Part shown: positions 53,145-62,832 of the stretch, piece by piece
Numbering within the stretch: position 1 is the first letter of the stretch
Layout: each line of letters begins with the position of its first letter
DNA from: Bacteroidota bacterium
GTDB lineage: Bacteria; Bacteroidota; Bacteroidia; NS11-12g; UBA955
Assembly (NCBI GenBank): GCA_963169345.1
Contig: CAUJCT010000033.1
Coordinates: 1-64,000 of the forward strand
Direction of reading: 5' to 3'
DNA length: 64,000 nucleotides
Translations under genes and position numbers: made by a program
Notes under the pieces: generated by a model
Told to the model about the DNA's origin: nothing
Database searches by the model: none
What the model saw: the letters and a program-made list of their open reading frames with translations, nothing else

Positions 53145-54593
53145 ATGAGCATGAGTGGACAACAATTTAACGCAGAATCAGTTTGGACGAATTGCCTTAA
53201 AATTATCAAGGACAATCTAAATCCTCAAAGTTTTAAAACATGGTTCGAACCCATCCGATCTGTTAAGTTAGAAAACAAAGTGTTAACCATTCAAGTGCCA
53301 AGTCAGTTTTTTTATGAATGGTTGGAAGAACACTATGTGACGCTTCTACAAAAAACATTGAAACAAGTACTTGGTGTCGGTGCCAAACTGGAATACAACA
53401 TCATTGTTGAAAACAGCACACCTACTAACGGTCCTTACACAATTAACGTACCTACAGGCAGTAGCAAGAAACCTGTAACCAATGAAGTCAATCTACCCTT
53501 GAATGTTACTAATAACATCAAGAATCCTTTTATCATTCCGGGGTTGAGAAAAATTCCAATCGACTCTCAACTAAATCCTAAATATACTTTCGATAATTTT
53601 ATTGAAGGTGAATGCAATCGTCTTGCAAGAGGTGCAGGTTGGGCAGTTGCTCATAACCCGGGTGGAACCGCTTACAATCCTTTAATGGTTTTTGGTGGTG
53701 TTGGTTTAGGAAAAACGCACCTGGTCCATGCAATAGGAAACCTCATCAAACAGGTTAATAAAAATAAAACAGTCATCTATGTTTCTGCCGAAAGATTCGT
53801 CAACCAATATGTCGAATCTGTAAAAGCAAATAACCAAAATGATTTTGTAAATTTTTATCAAAGTCTTGATGTCCTTATTGTTGATGACATACATCAGTTG
53901 TCTCAGAAAACACGTACCCAGGAAATATTCTTCACTATATTTAATCAGCTGCACCAATCAGGAAAACAAATTATCCTGACCAGTGATAAAGCACCTAAAG
54001 ATATCAAAGATGTAGATGAAAGATTATTATCAAGATTCAAATGGGGTTTGTCAGCAGATTTATCTGTTCCGGATTTCGAAACAAGAATCGCTATCCTCGA
54101 AAATAAAGCTTACGAAAGTGGTTTAACCCTTCATAGAGAAGTAGTGGAGTATATCGCTCACAATGTAGACAATAACATTCGCGAAATTGAAGGTGCTCTC
54201 ATTTCACTTCTGGCTCAAAGTTCACTCAACAGAAAAGAAATTGATCTGGATCTGGCAAAGCAAATGATGAAGAATTTTGTCAAAAATGCTACCAGAGAAA
54301 TCAGCATCGATTACATTCAAAAACTGGTTTGCGATTACTACAATGTCTCTGTCGATTCTGTTAAATCCAAAACAAGAAAACGCGAAATTGTACAAGCAAG
54401 ACAAATCGCTATGTACTTCGCTAAAGATTTAACAAAAGCATCACTTAAAAATATTGGAACTCACTTCGGAAACCGTGACCACAGTACAGTTATTCACGCT
54501 TGCCAGACTGTTAACGATTTGATCGATACAGATAAAAAATTCAGACATGATGTCGAAGAATTGAATAAACGAATTCGCATCAACACGTATTAA
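53145..54593 (+). CDS. dnaA: Chromosomal replication initiator DnaA
   Basis: 482 residues. Domain I 1-90 (VWTNCLKIIKDNLNPQSFKTWFEPI), a linker to about 140, AAA+ domain with Walker A GGVGLGKT at 184-191 and Walker B VLIVDDIHQL, and domain IV with the DnaA signature GNRDHSTVIHACQTV near the C-terminus for DnaA-box binding. Length normal. A second ATG lies two codons in. dnaN, recF and gyrB are not beside it, which is usual in Bacteroidota. No cluster of TTATCCACA boxes was seen nearby. Confidence 0.96.
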   Translation: MSMSGQQFNAESVWTNCLKIIKDNLNPQSFKTWFEPIRSVKLENKVLTIQVPSQFFYEWLEEHYVTLLQKTLKQVLGVGAKLEYNIIVENSTPTNGPYTINVPTGSSKKPVTNEVNLPLNVTNNIKNPFIIPGLRKIPIDSQLNPKYTFDNFIEGECNRLARGAGWAVAHNPGGTAYNPLMVFGGVGLGKTHLVHAIGNLIKQVNKNKTVIYVSAERFVNQYVESVKANNQNDFVNFYQSLDVLIVDDIHQLSQKTRTQEIFFTIFNQLHQSGKQIILTSDKAPKDIKDVDERLLSRFKWGLSADLSVPDFETRIAILENKAYESGLTLHREVVEYIAHNVDNNIREIEGALISLLAQSSLNRKEIDLDLAKQMMKNFVKNATREISIDYIQKLVCDYYNVSVDSVKSKTRKREIVQARQIAMYFAKDLTKASLKNIGTHFGNRDHSTVIHACQTVNDLIDTDKKFRHDVEELNKRIRINTY

Positions 54594-54612
54594 TTTGTGA
54601 ATTAATTTTTTT

Positions 54613-54645
54613 AAAAAAGCACTGTCATCTGATGGTGCTTTTTTT
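54613..54645 (+). terminator. Rho-independent terminator after dnaA
   Basis: AAAAAAGCAC and GTGCTTTTTT pair around a 12-base interior that can also pair partly (TCA/TGA). It ends the dnaA transcript. Confidence 0.85.
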
Positions 54646-54763
54646 GTGTTATTTCTTGTTCGAAATAGTATAGTTTTTAATGCAAATATGTGGACTCAAA
54701 TTTATTAAGCTATCATATCATCTGGGCTGCTTCATACAAGCTTTACAATAAATCTCAAAAAAA

Positions 54764-54795
54764 TTTGTTTATATTAATTATATCCCACAACTTTG
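54764..54795 (+). promoter_or_regulatory. Candidate porP/sprF promoter, TTTG-N20-CAACTTTG
   Basis: -33 TTTG at 54764-54767 and a -7 box with one mismatch (C for T) at 54788-54795, 20 bases apart; the ATG at 54822 follows after about 26 bases. Confidence 0.5.
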
Positions 54796-54821
54796 TAAAT
54801 CGTACGTACTAAAATCAACCA

Positions 54822-55913
54822 ATGAAAAGAACATTACTTTCTCCACATCTATTACTTGGTGTCGTGGCGTTGATCGGAGCTTCTCGTTTGACAGCTCAGC
54901 AAGATCCTTACACCACTCACTATGCGTTCAACAGAATGATGTTTAATCCTGCTACTGCCGGTGCAGGTGATAAATTTTGTCTCTCTGTTCTGTCGCATTA
55001 CCAGTATTTAGGTTACGAAGACCGTACATTGGAATTCCATCCTGAGAATCCTACAAATCCAAATGGTCCAATGGGAGAAGCTCAGAAAAATGTTGGTCCT
55101 AAAACGCAGTACTTTTCATTCTCAGCCCCGGTAACCAAATATGGTGGCTTAGGTATTGCTTTCATGAATGATAAATTAGGTTACGAGTTCAGCACAGCTA
55201 TAAAAATTGATGGTGCATTCAGATATCCTATTAGTCAGGATGCTACTATTGCCTTGGGTATAGAAGCTAATATTCTTCAAAAAGGATTGGATGGCGCTAA
55301 GTTAAAGCCATTGGCTCCAGCTGACCCATCTATCCCTACTACTAAAGTGAGCGATAGTAAAACTATTTTCGGTGCAGGTTTATATTACACCAATGCATTA
55401 AGTAATTCAGCTACGTTTAAAAATCTTTGGATTGGCGCATCTATGCTCAATCTCAATCAACCAACCTATATCTACCAGCCACCGGGAACCTTGCCAAGCT
55501 TAAACATCTCTACACCTAAACCACATATATATGTAATGGGTGGTGTTGATATGGACAATTTCCTTGGTAATCCTGATTTGGTCTTCCACCCATCGGTTAT
55601 GATTAAGCAAAACACCATTATTCAGTTTGACTTCACAGCTTTAGCTGAGTATCAAAAGAAACTTTGGGGTGGTGTCGCTTACAGAACCTGGGCTGATGCC
55701 TTCTCTTTAATGCTGGGCTATTCAGGCTTTAACGGACCATTAAGAGGTTTAAGAGTAGGTTATTCTTATGACTTAACCATGTCTAAAATTTTGAGTGTTT
55801 CAAGTGGTACACATGAACTGCAATTGAACTATTGCTTTACAATCAAACCACCAGAAAGAATTTATATTCCGTTGGTAACACCACCTTTTATGCACAGAGA
55901 ATCAAACGAATAA
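54822..55913 (+). CDS. PorP/SprF family T9SS outer-membrane protein
   Basis: 363 residues with a signal peptide (about 1-25, ending LTAQ). QQDPYTTHYAFNRMMFNPATAGA is the hallmark of the PorP/SprF family (the YxxNxxxxNPAxAG pattern). Alternating strands with GLGIAFMNDKLGYEF and GLRVGYSYDLTMSKI form the outer-membrane barrel. These proteins act with T9SS in secretion or surface attachment of particular cargo. It stands just before gldK with its own promoter, the same order as porP-porK in Porphyromonas. Confidence 0.9.
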   Translation: MKRTLLSPHLLLGVVALIGASRLTAQQDPYTTHYAFNRMMFNPATAGAGDKFCLSVLSHYQYLGYEDRTLEFHPENPTNPNGPMGEAQKNVGPKTQYFSFSAPVTKYGGLGIAFMNDKLGYEFSTAIKIDGAFRYPISQDATIALGIEANILQKGLDGAKLKPLAPADPSIPTTKVSDSKTIFGAGLYYTNALSNSATFKNLWIGASMLNLNQPTYIYQPPGTLPSLNISTPKPHIYVMGGVDMDNFLGNPDLVFHPSVMIKQNTIIQFDFTALAEYQKKLWGGVAYRTWADAFSLMLGYSGFNGPLRGLRVGYSYDLTMSKILSVSSGTHELQLNYCFTIKPPERIYIPLVTPPFMHRESNE

Positions 55914-55986
55914 GATTTTTTTTCACATTTTTTCCATCACTGTACAATAATTGAGAACTTTTTTTCGTTTCCTTCATGATATTGTT

Positions 55987-56017
55987 TTTGACAATTGTTC
56001 AGAATACACTATCTTTG
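55987..56017 (+). promoter_or_regulatory. gldKLMN promoter, TTTG-N19-TATCTTTG
   Basis: -33 TTTG at 55987-55990, 19 bases, -7 TATCTTTG at 56010-56017. Both match the Bacteroidota consensus exactly, giving a leader of about 40 bases to the ATG at 56065. Confidence 0.65.
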
Positions 56018-56064
56018 CATAATTGACCCAAGTTAATAACACACACATAAACAAATATTTCAGA

Positions 56065-57495
56065 ATGACCATGAATAGTAAATTGGATTTAGTTGTCAAG
56101 CAGCTTTCAGCGACAACCACCAAGAATGGCAAGTGGAGCAAGGTGTTCAGCGTAGGAAGGCTGGCCATTATCCTCGGCTTGTTTACCTTCGTAGGTTGTG
56201 GACCAAGAAGCACAGGTGATCTCATCGGTGTTCAAGGTCGTGGACTTTGGTTCCATCCGCAACCATTCGGTACGGTCTACATCCCATCTGGTACCTACCA
56301 CTCAGGTCAAAGAGACCAGGATGTTTTCCAGTCTTTTGTTGCACCTAACAAACAGGTGAGTATCGTCGCCTTCTGGATGGACGAAACGGAAATCACCAAT
56401 AACGAGTACCGTCAATTCGTCAACTTTGTGATCGATTCCATCATGCGCGTCATGTCTGGTGATGAAAAACTCTTCATCCCTTTCCCTGATGATTACGATG
56501 GCGACCAGGATGTTAACAACGGCATGGGTTTCATCAACTACGAATTGGATTTCGATCCTAATGAATACAAAGATGAACTCGCTGAGTTGTACTACGGTGC
56601 TGAAGAACGTTTCAGAGGTAAAAAACAACTTGACGTTAACCAGTTGGAATACGAATACCAGTGGTTCGACTATCAGTATGCTGCAACCGACAAAGAAAAC
56701 CAGGATAAATACCAGGAAGGTCGTGTTAAAAACCGCAGAAAATACATCAAAACCAACAAAACTTTAGTTTATCCGGATACACTTTGCTGGGTGAGAGACT
56801 TCACTTACGCATACAATGATCCAATGGCTCGTCACTACTACAACCACGTGAAATACGATGATTATCCTGTAGTGGGTGTTAACTGGCACCAGGCCAATGC
56901 GTTCTGTGTTTGGAGAACAATCTACAAAAATACTTACTGGGAGTCATTCAATGACCCTATTACAGAAGACTTCCGTCTTCCAACTGAATACGAATGGGAA
57001 TATGCAGCAGGTGGTGGCCGTGTAGGCAATCCTTACCCTTGGGGTGGTCCTTACACCAGAAACTCTAAAGGTTGTATGTTAGCCAACTTCAAACCATTAA
57101 GAGGTAACTACGGTGCTGATGGTGGTATGTATCCGGTACGTGTTGACAGTTATTTCCCTAACGATTTCGGTCTATACAACATGGCCGGTAACGTTGCAGA
57201 GTGGACTATCAATGCATGGAGCAATCAATCACATGGTTTCACTCACGATTTGAATCCTGACTACAGAATCAACATCGACGAGTATGCCAATGATGGAAAA
57301 GGTAACAGAACTGGTCCTGAGAATTCACCAATTACCATGAAGAGAAAAGTAGTAAAAGGTGGCAGCTGGAAAGACGTTGCTTACTTCATCCAGAATGGCA
57401 GCAGAGCATATGAGTACCAGGATACAGCAAAGAGTTACGTAGGTTTCCGTTGCATCCAAAACTACATTGGACGTTCTAACAAGGACAGAAAATAA
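56065..57495 (+). CDS. gldK: T9SS/gliding lipoprotein GldK
   Basis: 476 residues from the ATG at 56065; the upstream TTG at 56023 lies right by the promoter. Unusually long N-region (about 30 residues) before the hydrophobic leader with lipobox FVGC. The mature protein has the formylglycine-generating-enzyme fold (about 70-460): TVYIPSGTYHSGQRDQDVFQ, FWMDETEITNNEYRQF, RLPTEYEWEYAAGG, NMAGNVAEW and a terminal VGFRCIQ. GldK/PorK forms, with GldN/PorN, the periplasmic ring of T9SS. First gene of gldKLMN. Confidence 0.95.
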   Translation: MTMNSKLDLVVKQLSATTTKNGKWSKVFSVGRLAIILGLFTFVGCGPRSTGDLIGVQGRGLWFHPQPFGTVYIPSGTYHSGQRDQDVFQSFVAPNKQVSIVAFWMDETEITNNEYRQFVNFVIDSIMRVMSGDEKLFIPFPDDYDGDQDVNNGMGFINYELDFDPNEYKDELAELYYGAEERFRGKKQLDVNQLEYEYQWFDYQYAATDKENQDKYQEGRVKNRRKYIKTNKTLVYPDTLCWVRDFTYAYNDPMARHYYNHVKYDDYPVVGVNWHQANAFCVWRTIYKNTYWESFNDPITEDFRLPTEYEWEYAAGGGRVGNPYPWGGPYTRNSKGCMLANFKPLRGNYGADGGMYPVRVDSYFPNDFGLYNMAGNVAEWTINAWSNQSHGFTHDLNPDYRINIDEYANDGKGNRTGPENSPITMKRKVVKGGSWKDVAYFIQNGSRAYEYQDTAKSYVGFRCIQNYIGRSNKDRK

Positions 57496-57569
57496 TCCAA
57501 TAGAAATTAATCAAATTTTAAATACTTAAATAACAATTATCATTAACCTTAAAAACAATTTAAACAATT

Positions 57570-58235
57570 ATGAGCAGTAACAGCATTTTCGAGAGTAAAG
57601 GATTTAAAAAAGTAATGGCTTATGTCTACGGATGGGGAGCTTCAATCGTAATCATTGGCGCATTGTTTAAAATTATGCACTGGCCAGGAGCTAACCTAAT
57701 GCTGATTGCTGGTTTAGGTACAGAAGCGTTGATTTTCTTCGTATCTGTATTTGAGCCGATTCACGCTGAGTATGACTGGACATTGGTTTATCCAGAGTTG
57801 GCCGGTATCGAACCAACTGAAAAGAAATCTAAAAACAACCAAGGTTCAATTTCACAACAATTGGATAAAATGTTGGCTGAAGCTAAAATCGGTCCGGAAT
57901 TGATCGGTAGCTTAGGCAACGGTTTGAAGTCATTGAGCGATAACGTTAAAGACATGTCAAGTCTTAGCAACGCTACTTTGGCAACTTCAGAGTATACTAC
58001 TAACATCACCAAAGCTTCTAAAGCTATCGAGTCTATCGGTGTCGCTTCAAGCGAAATCAGCAACTCTATGTCTTCATTTGCCGGTGGTCTTTCAACTATG
58101 GTGAACAATTTGTCTTCAACTGCTAATGATAGCGCTGAATTCAAAGAAAACATCGTTAAGTTGAACAAAAACCTGGGTTCATTGAACTCTGTATATGGTA
58201 ACATGTTGAGCGCAATGGGTGGAGCACGTGCCTAA
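57570..58235 (+). CDS. gldL: T9SS motor inner-membrane protein GldL
   Basis: 221 residues. Two membrane helices (about 15-35 and 42-62) separated by a short KIMHWPG turn, then a cytosolic helical domain rich in Ser/Asn repeats. Glu52 in GLGTEALIFFVSV corresponds to the membrane glutamate essential for proton flow, and Lys34 lies in the turn. GldL forms a pentamer around a GldM dimer and powers T9SS transport and gliding. 74 bp after gldK, 38 bp before gldM. It is the only gldL in the window, although two gldM copies are present. Confidence 0.95.
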   Translation: MSSNSIFESKGFKKVMAYVYGWGASIVIIGALFKIMHWPGANLMLIAGLGTEALIFFVSVFEPIHAEYDWTLVYPELAGIEPTEKKSKNNQGSISQQLDKMLAEAKIGPELIGSLGNGLKSLSDNVKDMSSLSNATLATSEYTTNITKASKAIESIGVASSEISNSMSSFAGGLSTMVNNLSSTANDSAEFKENIVKLNKNLGSLNSVYGNMLSAMGGARA

Positions 58236-58273
58236 TTTTATTATTTAATCTAAAAGAAAGGAGAGAATAAGAA

Positions 58274-59884
58274 ATGGCAAGTGGTAAATTATCCCCTAGG
58301 CAGAAAATGATCAACATGATGTACCTCGTGTTGATCGCGCTTCTGGCTTTGAATATATCGAACGAGATCCTCAAAGCTTTTCACCTTATGGAAGTGTCTT
58401 TCGTTAAAGCTAATGATGCTTTGACTCAAAAGAACAAATCCATGATGGATGCTTTCCAGGCTGCTGCTGACGATCCTGCTAAAAAAGCAAGGGCCGCTAA
58501 GTGGGCTGAAAAAGCAAAACAGGTACAAAAAATTTCAGCTGATTTCGTAGCAGCTATCGAGACCCACAAAAAAGCCATGGAAACCGCTGCTGGTGGTAGA
58601 AAGGACTTAGAAGAAGGTCAGGCTAAAGGTACTTTAACTGAAATGAGTAAAGGTGATGATATGGAAGGCCATAAGCATTACCTCGGTACTGATGATGCCG
58701 GTAAACGTGGTAAAGGTGAGGACATCAGAGACCTGATCGAAACTACTCGTGAGAAAATGCTGGATGTGTTAAAAGGAATCAAAGATGAAAGTACTTTTAT
58801 CCCAACTTTAAGAAAAACCACCGCTTTCAAAGTAGAAAAAGACCTGAAAGATGAGAATGGTGCCAAAATAACCTGGGAAAGAGATGTGTTAGGTCACGCT
58901 CCAATCGCCGGTGTTATGGCTATGATGACTAAAGTACAAAACGACTGTAAATCACTTGAAACAGATATCCTGACTAAATTGGCTGAGAACATTGATGCTA
59001 CAACTGCTAAGTTTGATAAAACTGCAGCTTTAATCATCGCTGAATCTACCAACGTTATGTCTGGTTCTCAATTCAAAGCCAATATCGCTTTGATGGCTTA
59101 TAACTCAACAGCCGCAACTGAAATCATGGTGAATGGTCAAATTTTACCAGCATCTTCAATCGATAACGGTATTGGTATCTTCACTCAAACCGCTTCAGGA
59201 GTTGGTTCTCATAAATTAGAGGCTAAAATCAAAACTATTGACCCTGCAACAGGTGAACTGGCTTGGGTTGCTGCTAAACCTGTCGAATGGACTTCATTCC
59301 AGCCATCTGCTACTATTGCAGCTGATGCGATGAATGTATTGTACGTCGGTTTAGAAAACCCAATGTCAATTTCAGTTCCAGGTGTTACTCCTGGTAATAC
59401 CGTAGTAAATGCTTCAGGTATCACACTTAAAAAAGTGAAAGACGGTCAGTATATGGCAACTGTTACTGCAGGTGCTAAGACTGGTAGTATTTCAGTAAGT
59501 GCTAAAATGCCGGATGGTTCAACCAAAAAAATGGGCGAACAAACATTCAGGATTAAATTGGTTCCAAAACCAGTTGCTCAATTGGGTAGCTTACAGTCTG
59601 GAACATACAACAAAGGTGAAATTGCCGCACAGTCTATCCTATATGCTTACCTTGATGGTTTTGTATTCGACGGTGTGAAATTCACTATCACCAAATACCA
59701 GGTTATCTATATGCCTAAAAAAGGTTATATGGAAGAAGCCAGTGTAACAGGTAACAGCGCAGCCGCTATCAGAAACTTTGCCAACAAAGCAAAAACCGGC
59801 GACATGATTGTTATTACCAGCATCAGAGCTACTGGTCCAGGCGGTGAAAAACCACTCAACCCGATCACATATACATTCAAATAA
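58274..59884 (+). CDS. gldM: T9SS motor shaft protein GldM, first copy
   Basis: 536 residues. One N-terminal membrane helix preceded by GKLSPRQKMINMMYLVLIAL; Arg9 is the residue thought to pair with the GldL glutamate. Four periplasmic beta-rich domains follow, of which the last (about 440-536, VPKPVAQLGSLQSGTYNKGE) contacts the GldK/GldN ring. Length is normal for the family (about 515-540). A GGAG Shine-Dalgarno stands 10 bases before the ATG, rare for this window. A second, diverged gldM lies at 61242. Confidence 0.95.
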   Translation: MASGKLSPRQKMINMMYLVLIALLALNISNEILKAFHLMEVSFVKANDALTQKNKSMMDAFQAAADDPAKKARAAKWAEKAKQVQKISADFVAAIETHKKAMETAAGGRKDLEEGQAKGTLTEMSKGDDMEGHKHYLGTDDAGKRGKGEDIRDLIETTREKMLDVLKGIKDESTFIPTLRKTTAFKVEKDLKDENGAKITWERDVLGHAPIAGVMAMMTKVQNDCKSLETDILTKLAENIDATTAKFDKTAALIIAESTNVMSGSQFKANIALMAYNSTAATEIMVNGQILPASSIDNGIGIFTQTASGVGSHKLEAKIKTIDPATGELAWVAAKPVEWTSFQPSATIAADAMNVLYVGLENPMSISVPGVTPGNTVVNASGITLKKVKDGQYMATVTAGAKTGSISVSAKMPDGSTKKMGEQTFRIKLVPKPVAQLGSLQSGTYNKGEIAAQSILYAYLDGFVFDGVKFTITKYQVIYMPKKGYMEEASVTGNSAAAIRNFANKAKTGDMIVITSIRATGPGGEKPLNPITYTFK

Positions 59885-59885
59885 T

Positions 59886-60722
59886 ATGAAAAGAATAATC
59901 TTCATCTTGGCATTATCTCTGGCGTTCGGCGCCAATGCTCAGGTTAACTATGATGATTTCATCACCAGTGGTGAGCATACCAGCTATTACAAAGTGGCTG
60001 TCCGCGAAACTCCTGTAGTTGCCTATCCTCACCTCAGAGAAGCTGATGTCAAGTTTTCAAGACGTGTCATCAGATGTATCGATGTGCGTCAGAAGATGAA
60101 CAAACAGTTGGAATGGCCTCGTCAACCGCTCAACAGATTGCTCTATGAGAATCTGACAAACGGTACCATCAAAGCCTATAAAACCGATTCCTTACTCTCT
60201 ACTTATAACGTTGAAGAGTTTGGTAAACGTGGAGGTCAGGAAGTAAACGTGTTTATCGCGACCGACCCTGATGACCCTACAATCGGTATAGACTCTGTAT
60301 ACTACGAGATCTACAAATACGAGAACATTAAGAAATACTGGATCATGGAAGACTGGATCTTCGACTTCAAGCACTCTGTGTTTAAGCCGAGAATCATCGC
60401 CATTGCTCCAATTTTCAGACCATCTTACGGTGGTGCTGTAGCTGCCGAACAACCTCTCTGCTGGATTGCTATGGACGAAATTCGTCAGTTGCTTGCCAAC
60501 ACTGAAATGTTCAATCGCTACAATGATGCCGCTCGTTTAAATTACGACGATTTCTTCCAAATGAGAATGTTCGATAGCTATATCGTTTACGAATCCAACG
60601 TATTTGACAATTACGTCAATCAGTTCCAAGAATACGAAAACGATGCAGTAGGAGCTCTCCTTAAAAGTGATGAAATCAAAAATGATTTGTTCATTTTCGA
60701 ACACGATCTCTGGCAGTTCTAA
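59886..60722 (+). CDS. gldN: T9SS ring protein GldN, first copy
   Basis: 278 residues from the ATG at 59886, 1 bp after the gldM stop; an upstream start inside gldM has no signal peptide. Signal peptide about 1-19 (FGANAQ). The conserved opening VNYDDFITSGEHTSYYKVAVRE, RVIRCIDVRQKMN and FDFKHSVFKPRI match GldN/PorN, which pairs with GldK in the periplasmic ring. The C-terminal 55 residues are almost the same in the second copy. Followed by a strong terminator. Confidence 0.94.
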   Translation: MKRIIFILALSLAFGANAQVNYDDFITSGEHTSYYKVAVRETPVVAYPHLREADVKFSRRVIRCIDVRQKMNKQLEWPRQPLNRLLYENLTNGTIKAYKTDSLLSTYNVEEFGKRGGQEVNVFIATDPDDPTIGIDSVYYEIYKYENIKKYWIMEDWIFDFKHSVFKPRIIAIAPIFRPSYGGAVAAEQPLCWIAMDEIRQLLANTEMFNRYNDAARLNYDDFFQMRMFDSYIVYESNVFDNYVNQFQEYENDAVGALLKSDEIKNDLFIFEHDLWQF

Positions 60723-60740
60723 TTCCAATTAAGATACTTA

Positions 60741-60772
60741 AAATCCCGGACCAGTTTCCGGGATTTTTTTTG
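60741..60772 (+). terminator. Strong terminator after gldKLMN
   Basis: AAATCCCGGA (60741-60750) pairs with TCCGGGATTT (60757-60766) around a 6-base loop and runs into T residues. It separates the two gldM-gldN modules. Confidence 0.92.
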
Positions 60773-60966
60773 CCCTTTTTTCTTGACTATTGTCTGAAAC
60801 CTGTGTATTTATAAGGTTTTCAAAGGCAATATCCTCATACATTTAAGCGTTATATATATAGATGGGAATTCAAACTCCCTGTCTTGCATTAACATCAATC
60901 AATATCATGAATAACTACGCTTTTACAACCAACAACTTAATTGAATTAACCGGTTCAGGTTAAGGA

Positions 60967-60993
60967 TTTGAATAGCTGAACAAAATACTTTTG
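60967..60993 (+). promoter_or_regulatory. Possible promoter of second gldM-gldN module
   Basis: TTTG (60967-60970) and TACTTTTG (60986-60993) with a 15-base spacer, shorter than the usual 17-23. It would leave a 240-base leader. Confidence 0.3.
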
Positions 60994-61117
60994 TCGGCTC
61001 ATTCTCACGCTCTGTTCAGTTTTGAAATTACTTTCTATTCAAGAATTTCATGTTTTTCAATCTGACAAGTCTCTCTTCCACATTTTAACTTTACAGCTTT
61101 TCCTTTAGTATCATTTA

Positions 61118-61132
61118 AGCTAATCATTAGCT
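61118..61132. promoter_or_regulatory. 15 bp palindrome AGCTAAT-C-ATTAGCT
   Basis: Perfect 7-base arms around C, 110 bases before the second gldM. A 13-base-loop hairpin ATTGCC/GGCAAT follows at 61145-61169. Candidate operator or leader RNA structure. Confidence 0.4.
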
Positions 61133-61241
61133 GGATGATTGTTTATTGCCGATAATCAAATATGGCAATGAACCTGGAATTGATTTGCCCCGTTCAATCA
61201 CAAACTATTAACAAAACAATTAAAATTAAACAGCAATTACT

Positions 61242-62822
61242 ATGGCCCAACAAAAACTATCACCCAGACAAAAAATGATCAATATGATGTATCTCGTATT
61301 GATTGCAATGCTAGCTCTCAACGTCTCAAGAGAGATTCTTAAATCATTTCATCTGTTCGAATTGTCATACATCAATGCCAACGTAAACACGGATAAAAGA
61401 AACAACGAACTTTTTAACGCCATCAAACTTATGGCTCAGGACCCAAAGTCGAAAGAGAGGGCAAAAGAATGGTATTCAAGAGCCGTCGAAACCCGAAAAC
61501 TCTCTAAGGAATTCTGCGCCTATGTTGAATCTATGAAATTGGAAATCGAACAACTCGGAGGTGGACGAGAGGAGCTTGAGACTAAAGGTGAATTAACTGA
61601 GTTGAAACGTCCCGATGAAATGGAAGTCAATGCCCGGTATTTTCAAACTGAAGGAAAAGACCAGGGTTCTAAACTTCAAAAACGTATCAATGAAACTCGT
61701 GAGAAATTACTTAGTCAGCTAAAAGGTACCAGAAACGATGAAAACAGTATTGCCACATTGCGGACAACCACTCAACTGAAAGCCATTGATCCAAAATCTA
61801 ATTCAATGGAAAAGAAAACCTGGGTCAATACCTATTTGGTGGAAGCACCTCTTGCCGGAGTGATGACATTGTTAAGTAAGTCACAAAACGACTGCAAACA
61901 ATTGGAGTCTGATATATTGAGTATTCTCGGTGAAAATGTAAACATCAATACAATTATTCACGATGGTCAATTGGCATTAATTAAACCACAGTCACAAAAT
62001 GTTTTGAGTGGGGAGTATTTTGAAGCCGAAGTGGCATTGATGACTTATGACACAAAAGTTCAATCGGTCATGAAGATTAATGGAAGAAATATAGAAGTGA
62101 AGGATGGAATTGGCAGACTGAGAATACCTGCATTTGGGACCAATTCACAACAACTCATTGCCGAGATTGAAACAATGGATCCAAATACCGGTAAAGCCAT
62201 CACCGTAAAATCAGAACCATTGGTTTGGAACTCCTATGAAGGTTCTGCAGCAATTTCTGCGGAAAATATGAATGTGCTCTTTTTCGGACTCGAAAATCCC
62301 ATCATGATATCAGTACCGGGTATAACCCCTGAAAATACCATTGTTAGTTCGACTAATGGCATTTCATTGAGAAAACTAGGAGCAGGAAAATATATGGCAA
62401 CTGTTTCAGGAAATGCCAGGGAAGGCAAAGTTTTGGTTAGTGCTCGAATGTCAGATGGAAAAATTAAATCTATGGGTGAAATGAAATTCAGATTGCGCAC
62501 TGTTCCAAAGCCAAAAATCAAATTGGGTAGCCTTGAGTCTGGTACTTATGACAAAGCCACTGTGCTCATGCAGCAGTTTTTATTTGCAGCACTGGAGGAT
62601 TTTTATTTTCAAGGTGTGGGTTATAAAATAAGCGGCTATTCAGCACATCTGGTCTCTAAGAAAGCCTCTCAGGATGTATCTGTGACTGGCAATTCAACTG
62701 ATAAAATGAAATCAATGATATCAGGTGCTAAGTCAGGCGATTTGCTTTATATCAACGATATCAAAGTAAGTGGTCCGAATGGCCCTGTGAAGGTGGGTGA
62801 TTTTTCAATAATGATTAAATAA
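61242..62822 (+). CDS. GldM paralogue, second copy
   Basis: 526 residues. Same architecture as the GldM at 58274: the N-terminal KLSPRQKMINMMYLVLIAML motor helix with Arg9 kept, four periplasmic domains, and the C-terminal VPKPKIKLGSLESGTYDKAT domain. The first 35 residues are nearly the same as copy 1, while the first periplasmic domain (about 40-200) has diverged strongly in sequence. It lacks an adjacent gldL, so it could only be driven by the GldL at 57570 or one elsewhere. It forms a pair with the second gldN copy, 10 bp downstream. Confidence 0.9.
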   Translation: MAQQKLSPRQKMINMMYLVLIAMLALNVSREILKSFHLFELSYINANVNTDKRNNELFNAIKLMAQDPKSKERAKEWYSRAVETRKLSKEFCAYVESMKLEIEQLGGGREELETKGELTELKRPDEMEVNARYFQTEGKDQGSKLQKRINETREKLLSQLKGTRNDENSIATLRTTTQLKAIDPKSNSMEKKTWVNTYLVEAPLAGVMTLLSKSQNDCKQLESDILSILGENVNINTIIHDGQLALIKPQSQNVLSGEYFEAEVALMTYDTKVQSVMKINGRNIEVKDGIGRLRIPAFGTNSQQLIAEIETMDPNTGKAITVKSEPLVWNSYEGSAAISAENMNVLFFGLENPIMISVPGITPENTIVSSTNGISLRKLGAGKYMATVSGNAREGKVLVSARMSDGKIKSMGEMKFRLRTVPKPKIKLGSLESGTYDKATVLMQQFLFAALEDFYFQGVGYKISGYSAHLVSKKASQDVSVTGNSTDKMKSMISGAKSGDLLYINDIKVSGPNGPVKVGDFSIMIK

Positions 62823-62832
62823 ATATTTAGAT

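Larger units (their letters stand above)
60723..61241. other. 519 bp spacer between the two gldM-gldN modules
   Basis: Begins with the terminator of the first module. It then holds an inverted repeat AAACCT/AGGTTT (60797-60819), a 17-codon frame at 60907-60963 (MNNYAFTTNNLIELTGSG) with no supporting signal, a possible TACTTTTG -7 box, and the palindrome AGCTAATCATTAGCT. The length and these sites suggest independent control of the second module. No tRNA or known riboswitch was recognised. Confidence 0.6.

Noticed and set aside
60907..60963. 17-codon small gene in the spacer between the gldM-gldN modules
   Set aside because: Too short to judge, with no ribosome binding site or family; kept only as a possible leader peptide.
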